Below are positions 17,320-25,575 of a stretch of 64,000 bases of DNA, piece after piece. Made by a program: the position numbers and the translations under genes. The notes under the pieces were generated by a model, which saw only the letters and a list, made by a program, of their open reading frames with translations, was not told the DNA's origin and made no database searches. How positions within the stretch are numbered: the first letter of the stretch is position 1; every line of letters starts with the position of its first letter. Origin of the DNA: Hyphomonas sp. Its GTDB lineage: Bacteria > Pseudomonadota > Alphaproteobacteria > Caulobacterales > Hyphomonadaceae. The stretch is from the NCBI GenBank assembly GCA_016124495.1, contig WGNP01000003.1:124001-188000 (forward strand). Reading direction: 5' to 3'.

Positions 17320-17675
17320 ACCGGCTCGTCTTTGCCGCCGCCCTGCTCGGTTTTCTCGGTGTCGCGCTGGGCGCCTTCGGCGCACATGCACTGGAAGCTC
17401 AGCTTACGGAGGAAGCGCATGGCTGGTGGGATACGGCGACGCTCTATGTCCTGCCACATGCCGCCGCCGCCCTTGCCGCTGGCCTCAGCGGACGCGGTGG
17501 GCGCACGGCGCTCGGCGGCTGGTTGTTCGTAACCGGCGCGGTGATCTTTGCGGGCAGCCTGTATGCCATGGCGCTCGGCTCGCCGCGCTGGTTCGGCGCG
17601 ATCACGCCGTTGGGCGGGCTGAGCCTCCTTGCGGGATGGCTGACCCTCGCACTCAGCGCATTGCGGAAAGACTAG
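17316..17675 (+). CDS. DUF423 membrane protein
   Basis: A 119-residue protein with four hydrophobic segments. LLGFLGVALGAFGAHALE is the DUF423 hallmark (G-x-GAFGAH near the N-terminus), followed by WWDTATLYVLPHAAAALAAGL and a final GGLSLLAGWLTLALSAL. The function is unknown. It is coupled to the thioesterase by a 4-base overlap and converges with the lipoprotein gene, whose stop overlaps its own by 4 bp. Confidence 0.85.
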   Translation: MNRLVFAAALLGFLGVALGAFGAHALEAQLTEEAHGWWDTATLYVLPHAAAALAAGLSGRGGRTALGGWLFVTGAVIFAGSLYAMALGSPRWFGAITPLGGLSLLAGWLTLALSALRKD

Positions 17676-18289
17676 GAGCCGGTGGTGCCTTCCCCGACAT
17701 AGCGGTCGGCCAGCTTGTCGGCCGTGATGCGGGCATCATCGATCATCACCGCGAAGGCTTCGATTTCCGACACGATCGGCTGCACATCCATGTCGGCGCG
17801 CACGGCTACGAGGTCGAGCGCTTCCTGGAAGCCGCGATGGGCCATCTGGGCCCGCACCAGCGCGCGCTCATAGCTCATCACGTCGCCGCGATTCGAGGCA
17901 TTCTTGTCGCCGCTGCGCAGCACCGATTCGGCTTCTGCGGTGACCTCCGCCAGGCCCAGGCGTGCCGACTGACTGTCGGTAATGATCCGGGCGAGGACGA
18001 GTGAGGGCGCCTTGGTGCTGGCGCCGATACGGGAGGCGTAGAAACCCGGCGCGCCGGCCACTTCGGTTTTGCCATGCATCAGGGTATCGGCGAGCGAGGC
18101 CAGACCATCGGCCTCCTCGACCCAGCCGGCCTCGACGACTTCGTCGCAATAGGCATTGGACGCCTGGCGCAGTCCGGATTGGCTTTTGGTTAACGAGGTC
18201 TCAACCGTCGCCTCGCCTGGCACAACCGAAACTGTTGCGCATCCCGCAAGAACGCCTAGGGATAGGCACAGAAGAACTCTACGCATCAA
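17672..18289 (-). CDS. Putative lipoprotein, 205 aa
   Basis: The signal peptide MMRRVLLCLSLGVLAGC ends in lipobox LAGC at about residue 16. The mature part is mostly helical (KSQSGLRQASNAYCDEVVEAGW, LGLAEVTAEAESVLRSGD) with no catalytic motif that I recognise. It ends acidic (DRYVGEGTTGS). Upstream, 18290-18397 separates it from the divergent prolyl aminopeptidase. It is a predicted envelope protein of unknown function. Confidence 0.65.
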   Translation of the reverse strand: MMRRVLLCLSLGVLAGCATVSVVPGEATVETSLTKSQSGLRQASNAYCDEVVEAGWVEEADGLASLADTLMHGKTEVAGAPGFYASRIGASTKAPSLVLARIITDSQSARLGLAEVTAEAESVLRSGDKNASNRGDVMSYERALVRAQMAHRGFQEALDLVAVRADMDVQPIVSEIEAFAVMIDDARITADKLADRYVGEGTTGS

Positions 18290-18397
18290 AATGCCACCCG
18301 CCAGCAGCTACGGCCCCACTCATGGAAAACAGTATGGGTGGGGCGTCCACAAGTCCAGACATTGTCGAAAAGCTAGTCCATTACAAGTGAAGAGCGC

Positions 18398-19387
18398 ATG
18401 AACAGACGCCAGAGCCGCCGTATTCTCTACCACAGGCATGAGCCCTACGCGTCCGGACGCCTGCGCGTCTCACCGCTGCACGAGATATACTGGGAAGAAT
18501 CAGGCAACCCGAAGGGCATACCGGTCATCGCCCTGCATGGCGGCCCGGGCGGCGGCTCCAGCCCCGAGATGCGCCGGTTCTTCGATCCCGAGCGTTACCG
18601 CATCTTCCTGTTCGACCAGCGCGGGTGTGGCCGCTCCACCCCGCACTCGGAACTGGAAGGCAACACGACCTGGGACCTTGTCGATGACATCGAAGCCCTG
18701 CGTAAGCATGCGGGCGTCTCCAGCTGGCTCGTCTTCGGCGGCTCCTGGGGCTCGACGTTGGCCATCGCCTATGCGGTGACCCACACCAGCCGCGTCCTCG
18801 GCCTGGTCCTGCGCGGCATTTTCCTGGTCTCGAAGTCCGAGATCCAGTGGTTCTACCAGGAAGGCGCGAGCCGGCTTTTCCCGGATGCGTTCGACCGCTA
18901 TGTCGCGCCGATCCCGGAAGCCGAGCGCGGCGATCTCGTCGCCGCCTTCTACAAGCGCCTGACGGGCAAAGATGCAGTGGCCAGAATCGATGCGGCCCGC
19001 GCCTGGGCACGCTGGGAGGGCCAGACGCTCTCGATCAAGGGCCCGGTGACTACGCCGCCGCGCTTCAACGAGGATGACTTCGTCGATGCCTTCGCGCGCA
19101 TCGAGTGCCACTATTTCATCAATGACGGCTTCTTCGAGAGCGACAACTGGCTGCTCGAACAGGCGAAGCTGAAACTTCAGGCGACGCCCGGCGTGATCGT
19201 GCACGGGCGGTATGATGTGGTGACACCGCTGTCGACAGCCTGGGAACTTTCCAAGGCCTGGCCGAAGGCGGATCTGCACATCGTGCCGGACGCTGGCCAC
19301 TCCTCCATGGAACCGGGCATCATCGACCGGCTTGTTCAGGCGACGGACGATTTCGCGGACCAGCTGGCGGTACGGACACGGGCATAG
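18398..19387 (+). CDS. pip: Prolyl aminopeptidase (proline iminopeptidase)
   Basis: A 329-residue alpha/beta-hydrolase of peptidase family S33, the usual length. HGGPGGGSSPEMRRFFDPERYRIFLFDQRGCGRS is the oxyanion and lid start, the nucleophile elbow is GGSWGS, the Asp is in HGRYDVVTP and the His in PDAGHSS. The enzyme releases N-terminal proline from peptides in the cytosol. The start MNRRQSRR has GAAGAG just upstream. It is the last gene before the inverted-repeat element at 19414. Confidence 0.93.
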   Translation: MNRRQSRRILYHRHEPYASGRLRVSPLHEIYWEESGNPKGIPVIALHGGPGGGSSPEMRRFFDPERYRIFLFDQRGCGRSTPHSELEGNTTWDLVDDIEALRKHAGVSSWLVFGGSWGSTLAIAYAVTHTSRVLGLVLRGIFLVSKSEIQWFYQEGASRLFPDAFDRYVAPIPEAERGDLVAAFYKRLTGKDAVARIDAARAWARWEGQTLSIKGPVTTPPRFNEDDFVDAFARIECHYFINDGFFESDNWLLEQAKLKLQATPGVIVHGRYDVVTPLSTAWELSKAWPKADLHIVPDAGHSSMEPGIIDRLVQATDDFADQLAVRTRA

Positions 19388-19413
19388 AGGACCTGATCAG
19401 AAGGTCGCCTTTT

Positions 19414-19562
19414 GGCGGATTGTCTTGAAAAATTGGAAGTTCGCCGCATTCATTGCGAATGCGCAACAATCAAACCGAATGATCACAATGACAGACACCT
19501 TCGGTACACGGAAAGAATTATTGATTTTTCAGGCTTTTGGGATTTTTTCCACACAATCGGCC
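19414..19562. mobile_element. Small terminal-inverted-repeat element, copy A
   Basis: A 149-bp AT-rich unit without a gene. Its left end reads GGCGGATTGTCTTGAAAAAT and its right end, read inward on the other strand, GGCCGATTGTGTGGAAAAAA. A diverged copy in the opposite orientation lies at 21496-21643. The copies share AAACCGAATGAT in their interior. It has the form of a nonautonomous element or an insertion-sequence end pair. No transposase is present. Confidence 0.6.
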
Positions 19563-19611
19563 CTTTGCGGTCATTGCCTGTATGCTAACGCTTAAGCATT
19601 GTGATTTCGAA

Positions 19612-20274
19612 TTACTCGAACACACGAAGCTTGTATGCTTCGTCACAGGCGTATGAGCTGCCCTCGAAGCAAAGTTGCCGGTAGATTTCGTAGGCGCGCT
19701 CCGGATCACGCCGAACATGACGACCACTGGCATATTCCAAGGCGACCTGCCGACAAGCTTCATCGTCCCCCAGATCACAGGCTCTGGCGAACGAGCCGAC
19801 CGCCTTCGCCGGATCCGGTAACAAACCCCATCCCTGCCAGTCTAATGGCGCGTCGTACTCCAAACTGTAAGAAGAGGTGACACCATTCGTCTGGATACCT
19901 GCAGCGCGCAGACATGCGTCGAGAAGACGACCAAATCCACGACAGTCGCGGTCGAGATAAGTTAAGGCACGAGAAGGGTTGAATAGAACGTCACTTGGAG
20001 ACAGCATCCGTTCGATCGCATCGGAACAGACTGCTTTAGTGAAAAACGGTTCGCAGATTTCATCCAGCATTGCTTCAGCGCCAGCATAGTCTGCCTCTGT
20101 CACCTTGTACGCAGCACGAACCAGACACGTGCCATTCAAGATATCCAGAGTCTGACATTCGGGCCCAGGTTCTGTATCGGCCTGTGCGGGTTTTGTGTCT
20201 GCCTGAGATGAGGTTTGCGGTGATGAAGCGCAGGCGGTCACAGTAAGCGCCAACAACCAGACAAGACTTTTCAT
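19612..20274 (-). CDS. Cysteine-rich lipoprotein with Sel1-like repeats
   Basis: A 220-residue protein. The signal peptide is MKSLVWLLALTVTACAS with a probable lipobox at TAC (Cys about 15). The C-terminal half contains DPAKAVGSFARACDLGDDEACRQVALEYASG and DPERAYEIYRQLCFEGSSYACDEAYKL, the alternating A-xxY-x-AC-xG-xx-AC pattern of Sel1/TPR-like repeats. Ten or so cysteines suggest disulphides in the periplasm. It sits in an AT-richer segment between the two inverted-repeat elements, with codon use less GC-biased than its neighbours, so acquisition by transfer is plausible. Confidence 0.7.
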   Translation of the reverse strand: MKSLVWLLALTVTACASSPQTSSQADTKPAQADTEPGPECQTLDILNGTCLVRAAYKVTEADYAGAEAMLDEICEPFFTKAVCSDAIERMLSPSDVLFNPSRALTYLDRDCRGFGRLLDACLRAAGIQTNGVTSSYSLEYDAPLDWQGWGLLPDPAKAVGSFARACDLGDDEACRQVALEYASGRHVRRDPERAYEIYRQLCFEGSSYACDEAYKLRVFE

Positions 20275-20527
20275 GACTTCCCCATAAACGTGGAAGTATA
20301 ATGAACGGCGCAGTCTGAATGCCAGATTGACGTCTGGTTGTGCCCCTATCCAGACGAAATGACTGTAATCGCCCGGCTAAGCCGTTCGAGGAGTAAAGAA
20401 GGTTGATCGTCTTCTGCGAGTTCAAGCCTTAGCGTGGGCGGCATGTCGGTTGACTGCCCTTGAGCGACCCAGCCGTTTGGCCCTATGTCATGATCTGGCG
20501 TCCCCGCAGAACGGATGGCAATGGCCC
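20275..20527. other. Intergenic stretch, nothing firm
   Basis: No convincing gene. A 64-codon minus-strand frame (20346-20540, ending TLRLELAEDDQPSLLLERLSRAITVISSG) has protein-like composition but no start signal or known similarity, and could be a remnant. Confidence 0.3.
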
Positions 20528-20866
20528 ATGCCCGAACCACAAAATGCTTTAAGCTTCGGGCCGCCCAGTCTCTATCGCGACCGCTGGATCAATTGGGTCA
20601 GCGATCCCCTAATTGAGAAGACAGGCACGACATTTGATCGAACGCCGTCCGGCCCGATCATCGCGCCAATGGGCAAGTTCCGCGTCTGCGCCTACCATAT
20701 CGATTTCGATGAGCGTCCGACTTGCTGGCTCGATGTCGGGTCCCTGGCAGAGGCGCTCTACGTCTGTGAGAACATCGACGAAGCCGCCAGAGGCCGGAAC
20801 GTGGACATCGCAGTGGCCTACGACGAAAACGGCGAGCAAGCGACGAAACCGAAGTCAGACGACTGA
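20528..20866 (+). CDS. Small hypothetical protein
   Basis: About 112 codons from the ATG at 20528. The stronger part is the C-terminal FRVCAYHIDFDERPTCWLDVGSLAEALYVCENIDEAARGRNVDIAVAYDENGE, which reads like a compact alpha/beta domain. A shorter start at 20669 (MGKFRV) is possible, as neither has a good ribosome site. I recognise no family. It lies inside the AT-richer island between the inverted-repeat elements. A GC-rich hairpin without T-tract follows at 20931-20956. Confidence 0.45.
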   Translation: MPEPQNALSFGPPSLYRDRWINWVSDPLIEKTGTTFDRTPSGPIIAPMGKFRVCAYHIDFDERPTCWLDVGSLAEALYVCENIDEAARGRNVDIAVAYDENGEQATKPKSDD

Positions 20867-21052
20867 CCGCAATCGCCGGTCGCGCCCGTGGAACAGGCTT
20901 AAGCCGCTCCCAGGTGTGGAGCGATGCTGCCGGGGCCGGGACTCGCGTCGGCCCCGCCGTCTCAATAAGCCAAATGGTATGTTAATTCGTATGGTGCGCG
21001 GGCTGCTGAGGCGTACCTCCTCGCGAATGCGATAAGGTAATCCTGTAAAAAG

Positions 21053-21373
21053 CTAGTTGCCGGGAAAATTGCGACGCGATGGCATGAGCCTGCGGAATAA
21101 GTCCAGCCCGCTTGCGGTCAGCGCATAGCGCCTGTCTTTCCGGCCTGCGCCGTCCGTGGGGCCATCCGCAGGGCCCTCGCTTGGCACGCACCACACCAGA
21201 TTTTTATGATCAAGCCTGTCCAACGTGTTGCAGATGGCGCTGAGACTTGGTCGCCCGGTAGGCGAAGCGGCGGCGAAGGCGTCACGGATCGACGCGCTTT
21301 CCGCGCCGTCAGGGTGTTCGAGGACAGCCGCCATCACGTCGAGCTCAAAATTGCTAAGCTGTTGAATTCTCAA
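21053..21373 (-). CDS. Winged-helix transcriptional regulator (PadR/BlaI-like)
   Basis: A 106-residue protein made of one winged helix: LSNFELDVMAAVLEHPDGAESASIRDAF (helices 1-2), then RPSLSAICNTLDRLDHKNLVW (recognition helix), and a wing with GRKDRRYALTASGLDLFRRL. The ALTASG segment is typical of PadR and related regulators. A dimerisation helix is short or missing. It lies within the island bounded by the inverted repeats. Its likely targets are local but are not indicated by a clear operator. Confidence 0.65.
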   Translation of the reverse strand: MRIQQLSNFELDVMAAVLEHPDGAESASIRDAFAAASPTGRPSLSAICNTLDRLDHKNLVWCVPSEGPADGPTDGAGRKDRRYALTASGLDLFRRLMPSRRNFPGN

Positions 21374-21495
21374 GCCACACCCGTTCCATCCATCAACTTC
21401 TTAAATACGTAAAACAACCCTCCGATCTTAAAACACGCGATGGAGGTGGCACCAGGGCTGCTCATCATCAATTGATCAACGCGATGGCTGCTTTC

Positions 21496-21643
21496 GGCGG
21501 CTTGTGTTGAAAAATTCCCCACGCCCTAAAACTCGATATTTTCCGTCCGTATGCAGAAGGATCCTCTCTTTTCAATCATTCGGTTTTATTGTTCCGGATC
21601 CGCAATAAAGTTACGGACTTCGACTTTTTCAACACGATCGGCG
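21496..21643. mobile_element. Small terminal-inverted-repeat element, copy B (inverted relative to copy A)
   Basis: A 148-bp AT-rich unit with left end GGCGGCTTGTGTTGAAAAAT and right end, read inward, CGCCGATCGTGTTGAAAAAG. GTGTTGAAAAA (21504-21514) and TTTTTCAACAC (21625-21635) pair perfectly. Its reverse complement aligns along most of its length with copy A (19414-19562). The rest of the 21374-21746 gap holds no gene that I can support. Confidence 0.6.
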
Positions 21644-21746
21644 AACTCCGGCCTGGCCGTGATGAGCCCGCAGAATTACTGGGCTGAGGCTACCCTGCCA
21701 GACGCCGCAATCGATCATCGAAGCCGGCCTGGCCCAAGTTTGGCTC

Positions 21747-22337
21747 TCAGGCTGACAATGCTCGGTTCAACGACCCGCTTTGGGTTTGCTTCAGCCCGGC
21801 GATCACGGCGATCAGCCAAACCGCGATGATCAGATGATAAGCGTGCCAGCTTATGGCTGGGTCCAGGACCGGTGACTGGCGCACGAAAAGGATGTTCGGC
21901 GCCATCACCGCGAACCAAATGGCCAGAAACGGTTTGCGTTTTCCGCCCCCGTGCGTGGCTAACAATACCGCACCTGTCGCGAGCAGGCAAAGAAAGACCA
22001 GACCACCCCATGCCGCGCCTTTGAGCGTGGCCAATGCTACAAAGCCTGCGGAAATCAGAACCGCCCAAAGCGGCAGCTTCAGTCCGCGGAGCCGGGCAAT
22101 TTCTGAGACAATGAGAACCAGCCCGACTGCTCCGCCGGCCTGCGAAACAAGTCGGTGAGCCGGAGCGAGTACGTCCTCAGCGCCTGTGGTGATGCGAATA
22201 ACGCCTGTGAGTGCCGCCAGGCCATAGAACATCACACCGACCGAGCCGAGCGACTGCCTGTTCAGCCACAGGCGATGCGCGCCCCAAATGGCAGCCATAC
22301 AGATTGGGATTTCTGACAGCACATAATGAAGAGGCAT
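21747..22337 (-). CDS. Multi-pass membrane protein
   Basis: A 196-residue protein with about six hydrophobic segments (for example GVMFYGLAALTGVIRI, GGAVGLVLIVSEIA, LISAGFVALATL, GLVFLCLLATGAVLL, FLAIWFAVMAPNILFV, AYHLIIAVWLIAVIAGL). The start at 22337 is chosen because GGCGGAG lies 4 bases upstream and this Met follows the stop of the sterol-desaturase-like gene by 10 bp. The pair is therefore probably one operon. I do not recognise the family. Its His residues in the last helix (WHAYH) could bind a cofactor, but that is speculative. Confidence 0.6.
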   Translation of the reverse strand: MPLHYVLSEIPICMAAIWGAHRLWLNRQSLGSVGVMFYGLAALTGVIRITTGAEDVLAPAHRLVSQAGGAVGLVLIVSEIARLRGLKLPLWAVLISAGFVALATLKGAAWGGLVFLCLLATGAVLLATHGGGKRKPFLAIWFAVMAPNILFVRQSPVLDPAISWHAYHLIIAVWLIAVIAGLKQTQSGSLNRALSA

Positions 22338-22347
22338 AGCGCTCCGC

Positions 22348-23289
22348 CTACTCTGCAGGCACCGATCGCGCTCGTTGAGGGCCTCTGTGGCGGACAATAC
22401 CCGCTTCACGCATGATCGACTCGCTGGTCTGGCGAGAACCGTCATGGCTCCATCCAGGCGGCGCAAATATGTAACGCAGTCGTTGTCCCAACGTCAGCCC
22501 TGGCCGGAGCGCGTCGCGCGCGATTCCTGCATACTCATGGAAGAGGACCTTGATGGGATTGTAGGTCTCGATGTTCCTGACCAGTCCGTAAGCGGGCGGA
22601 TCAGCGGCTTCTTCGGCTACAAACGTTCCGAATAGACGGTCCCAGATTATAAGCGTGCCGGCATAGTTTGCGTCCAGGTAGCGAGGATTGGCACCATGAT
22701 GCACGCGGTGATGAGAGGGTGTGTTGAAGACAGCTTCGAACCAACGCGGCATTTTGTGGATGGTTTCGGTGTGCAGGAAGAATTGGTAGGTAGCGTTGAG
22801 CACCCCGCAGAACGTCACCAGCAAGGGATCGAACCCGATCAGCACCAGAGGGATCTTCAACATCATCGTCCCGGTGAAATGCTTGGTCCAGGACTGCCTC
22901 AACGCCACCGACAGATTGTACTGCTGACTTGAGTGATGGACCACGTGCATCGCCCAGACCCAGCGGCAGCGATGGGCGATACGGTGATGCACGTAAAAGC
23001 GAAGATCATCGAGCACAAAGCAGAGCGCGAAGGTCGCCCACGTGATCGGGATGGTCGTCATCTGAAAAGGTGCTGCAAGTGACAGCAGCCCGAAGGTGAT
23101 AAACGCTGTCAGTGCGTTGGCAGGCCCGCTGGCGAACCCGAGAAAAATACCCAGCAGGCTGTCCTTGGCGACATAAGTGCCTTTGGCGCGGAACACGAAG
23201 ATGGCGATGAGTTCGATCGCGATCATCGCAAGAAACAGGGCGATCGAAATCAGTTCAATCGGAAGGTTCATGGCCTGTTGGACACTCAT
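22348..23289 (-). CDS. Sterol desaturase / fatty acid hydroxylase superfamily protein
   Basis: A 313-residue di-iron membrane oxygenase-type protein. The three histidine clusters are visible: HHRIAH (HxxxH), HVVHHSSQQ (HxxHH) and HHRVHHG (HHxxHH). Four or more membrane segments surround them. Family members hydroxylate or desaturate lipids, sterols, ether lipids or carotenoids. The ATG at 23289 is preferred, with AGGAGCG 6 bases upstream, over an in-frame Met at 23340. It is divergent from a LysR gene, which probably controls it. Confidence 0.85.
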   Translation of the reverse strand: MSVQQAMNLPIELISIALFLAMIAIELIAIFVFRAKGTYVAKDSLLGIFLGFASGPANALTAFITFGLLSLAAPFQMTTIPITWATFALCFVLDDLRFYVHHRIAHRCRWVWAMHVVHHSSQQYNLSVALRQSWTKHFTGTMMLKIPLVLIGFDPLLVTFCGVLNATYQFFLHTETIHKMPRWFEAVFNTPSHHRVHHGANPRYLDANYAGTLIIWDRLFGTFVAEEAADPPAYGLVRNIETYNPIKVLFHEYAGIARDALRPGLTLGQRLRYIFAPPGWSHDGSRQTSESIMREAGIVRHRGPQRARSVPAE

Positions 23290-23346
23290 GAGATCGCTCC
23301 TGCCTGCCGCAGCAGCGTGCAGCAGGTCAGAACGGATCACAATTGA

Positions 23347-23364
23347 ATAATCCGCAGCTATTAT
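23347..23364. promoter_or_regulatory. Inverted repeat ATAAT-N8-ATTAT in LysR/hydroxylase intergenic region
   Basis: The repeat lies between the divergent starts at 23289 and 23379. LysR proteins typically bind such AT-rich dyads near their own promoter, so it is a candidate autoregulatory site. Confidence 0.35.
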
Positions 23365-23378
23365 GTACTAAATGGAAC

Positions 23379-24299
23379 ATGTCTTTTGACCTCGTCCTGA
23401 TCCGCCGGTTTGAAGCGGTTTGTCGCCTTCGCAGCTTTTCGCGAGCCGCCGACGAGTTGGGCCTGTCCCATTCGGCCATGACAAAGAGCATCCACAGCCT
23501 TGAAGACGGCCTCAATGTGCGACTGATCGAGCGGACAACCCGCTCATTGGCGCCGACCCCGGCCGGACAGCGTTTGCTCAACCGCGCGCCTGACCTGCTG
23601 GCGCATTCCGAGGACGTGATCGCAGCGATTTCGGCGAACGCGGACCAACTCAATGTCTTATGCGGCCCGGTCATTGTTGATGCCATTTGTCATCGGGCGC
23701 TGCTTGATTTCCGCGCAGATCACCCCGAGGTCCATGTTGCGCTCCAGGTCATGGCGCCGGCGCTGGCGGTTGAACAGCTCGCACGCCAGCGGGTGGATTT
23801 GCTGCTGTTTCACCAGAACGTAGTCCGCGATCTCGAACATCGGAAATCGCTGATCGTCCGGAGGATCATTTCCGAGCCGTATGTTGTCCTGTTTCGGCAA
23901 GGGCATCCGATAGAAGGCGCAGGCGATTTTAACGACGAAATGCTCAGCTATGATTGGGTCGTTCCAGGTTTCGATAACCTGTTCCAGGAAGGGTTGCCGC
24001 GCGATCAGCGAAACATGCTGCAGCACCGCGGTTTTCCAAAGTATCGGATCGCCAGCCTTAGCGGGTGCGCCGACATGGCTGAGTACAGCGATTTGCTGAC
24101 GGCGGTCCCGAGATCCGCCGCCGCGTCGCTGATAGCGAACCGTAAGCTGCAGAGCGCGCCGTTGCCGGGAAAGGCGCGGTTCAACGTTTGCGCCGTTACG
24201 ATGGCGGACACACCTGCATCGACCCACACAAATGGTTTCATCGATGCCATAGCGAGAACCGCGATTTCGCGCACCAAATCCAAAGTGGCTCAGCAATGA
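23379..24299 (+). CDS. LysR-family transcriptional regulator
   Basis: A 306-residue regulator. The N-terminal helix-turn-helix reads RRFEAVCRLRSFSRAADELGLSHSAMTKSIHSLEDGLNVRLIERTTRSLAPTPAG, with the standard LysR spacing. The C-terminal half is the periplasmic-binding-protein-like effector domain. The ATG at 23379 (with TGGA 5 bases upstream) is preferred to an in-frame TTG at 23343. It probably controls the divergent hydroxylase/membrane-protein pair. A GC-rich hairpin follows the stop. Confidence 0.9.
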   Translation: MSFDLVLIRRFEAVCRLRSFSRAADELGLSHSAMTKSIHSLEDGLNVRLIERTTRSLAPTPAGQRLLNRAPDLLAHSEDVIAAISANADQLNVLCGPVIVDAICHRALLDFRADHPEVHVALQVMAPALAVEQLARQRVDLLLFHQNVVRDLEHRKSLIVRRIISEPYVVLFRQGHPIEGAGDFNDEMLSYDWVVPGFDNLFQEGLPRDQRNMLQHRGFPKYRIASLSGCADMAEYSDLLTAVPRSAAASLIANRKLQSAPLPGKARFNVCAVTMADTPASTHTNGFIDAIARTAISRTKSKVAQQ

Positions 24300-24309
24300 C
24301 ACCCGCAGG

Positions 24310-24327
24310 CCCGGCTATGCCGGGTTT
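24310..24327 (+). terminator. Hairpin after LysR gene
   Basis: CCCGGC (24310-24315), a TAT loop and GCCGGG (24319-24324) are followed by TTT. It is a short stem 11 bp past the LysR stop, with weak T-richness. Confidence 0.45.
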
Positions 24328-24450
24328 CGGCGACTTCAGGCCTGAGGAGACGAACAGAAGGGAGCTGCCGGTGTTGAGCGACCTCGCCGTCTGTCACAAG
24401 ACGCCGGCCCGCGCGGAACTGGCGCGTTCCAGGCGCTCCCAGGTGTTGAT

Positions 24451-24777
24451 TCAACCGCTCCAGATCCAAAGCGCGGATGGGATGTCACTTTCGCTGATCC
24501 GGCTCTCCCACTCGTAAGACCTGGGGCCGGTCCAGTGCCGCTCAAGCGTGCTGAGGATGTCGGCGTCGGCTGGTTCACCCAAGAGAATGAGCAATTGGGG
24601 AATGTGTTCGCGCAGGATGGTGTGAGACCACTCGTACTCTCCATCGCTCGACACAAGTGCTGTTTTTGGCCCCAAGTCTTGTCCTTCAATTACCAAGGCG
24701 CCTTCCGTGTTGAGGGTTGCACGGAGGTATCGATGGTCGCGGCCGTCATGTTCGGCGCGGAGTGAAACTGTCCGCAT
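24451..24777 (-). CDS. Small hypothetical protein, 108 aa
   Basis: A soluble acidic protein with YLRATLNTEGALVIEGQDLGP followed by SSDGEYEWSHTILREHIPQLLILLG. It has no signal peptide or known motif. The ATG at 24777 has GGGAGA 6 bases upstream, so the longer frame from 24882 is not used. Its conserved-looking WSHTILREHIPQL segment suggests a real gene. The function is unknown. Confidence 0.55.
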   Translation of the reverse strand: MRTVSLRAEHDGRDHRYLRATLNTEGALVIEGQDLGPKTALVSSDGEYEWSHTILREHIPQLLILLGEPADADILSTLERHWTGPRSYEWESRISESDIPSALWIWSG

Positions 24778-24981
24778 CGATTTCTCCCTAGTGGTATCGT
24801 CCCCCGCGAGGCCAGTGCGCATCGGACAAAGTACCCCGGATTTTGAATGCCTTCCGCCTGTCAAAGCAAGATGAATAGACAAGCGGCCGCTATCGGCGAA
24901 CTACGTACCTGGCGGCGGTGGGTAAGCCGGATATCACGATTGGCCGGATCGAGCCGCTCGCAAAATCGCTTGTCGGAGATA

Positions 24982-25281
24982 CTATTTGCGATTCCGCCAG
25001 ACGAGCACAATTGCGACGAGTGAGAGCGCGAGCACGATGACGCCGCCCAGGTTAACTACCGCCCACGTTCCCTTGAGGTGCAGAACGGTTGCGTACAGGT
25101 CATCGCGCAAAGCAACATTTTCCTGCGCGCCGGCGGACTCAAGTGCGGCGAAGATGCCCCCGGTGGCGGCGACGACTGAAGCGTCGCCGATATTCGAAAG
25201 AGCGATGAAACCTGCGCCCAAGATTGCGAGCAGTGTCAGCAGGGTCAGAAGGACTGTCGTTGACCCGCGCATATTTCCCAT
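24982..25281 (-). CDS. Small two-helix membrane protein
   Basis: A 99-residue protein with an N-terminal hydrophobic helix (TTVLLTLLTLLAILGAGFIALS), a polar middle (ESAGAQENVALRDDLYATVLHLKG) and a C-terminal helix (LGGVIVLALSLVAIVLVW) ending in basic residues. The start MGNMRGS with GAAGG upstream is preferred to the Met at 25305. No family is recognised. The 25282-25575 stretch upstream of it holds no gene that I can support. Confidence 0.5.
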   Translation of the reverse strand: MGNMRGSTTVLLTLLTLLAILGAGFIALSNIGDASVVAATGGIFAALESAGAQENVALRDDLYATVLHLKGTWAVVNLGGVIVLALSLVAIVLVWRNRK

Positions 25282-25575
25282 CTGGTGCCTTCGATACGTC
25301 AGCATCTAGGCATGAGTCCGAGATGCAGACAACCGCGACTTCCGGCGAAGTCCGGCCTGGCTGCAGTGAGGCGGCCGACTGACCCGACTGAAGTGACCCA
25401 TGCAGCACGCCGAAATCAATCGTCACAGCCAATCTGGCGACCCCGCATACCGATGACCGCAACTGAGTGAACCGCCCTGATACCGAAATCGATAATAAAA
25501 GGCGTGGACCGTGGCTATACGCCTGAGCGCGACGGCTCCTATGCGCCCGCACCGACGGCGGCATCCGGATCGGCC

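Noticed and set aside
20346-20540. 64-codon minus-strand frame with protein-like C-terminus
   Set aside because: No start signal and no recognisable family; it may be a remnant but cannot be supported.
20931-20956. Hairpin as intrinsic terminator of the 20528 gene
   Set aside because: The 7-bp stem has a 12-base loop and no T-tract, so termination is not supported.
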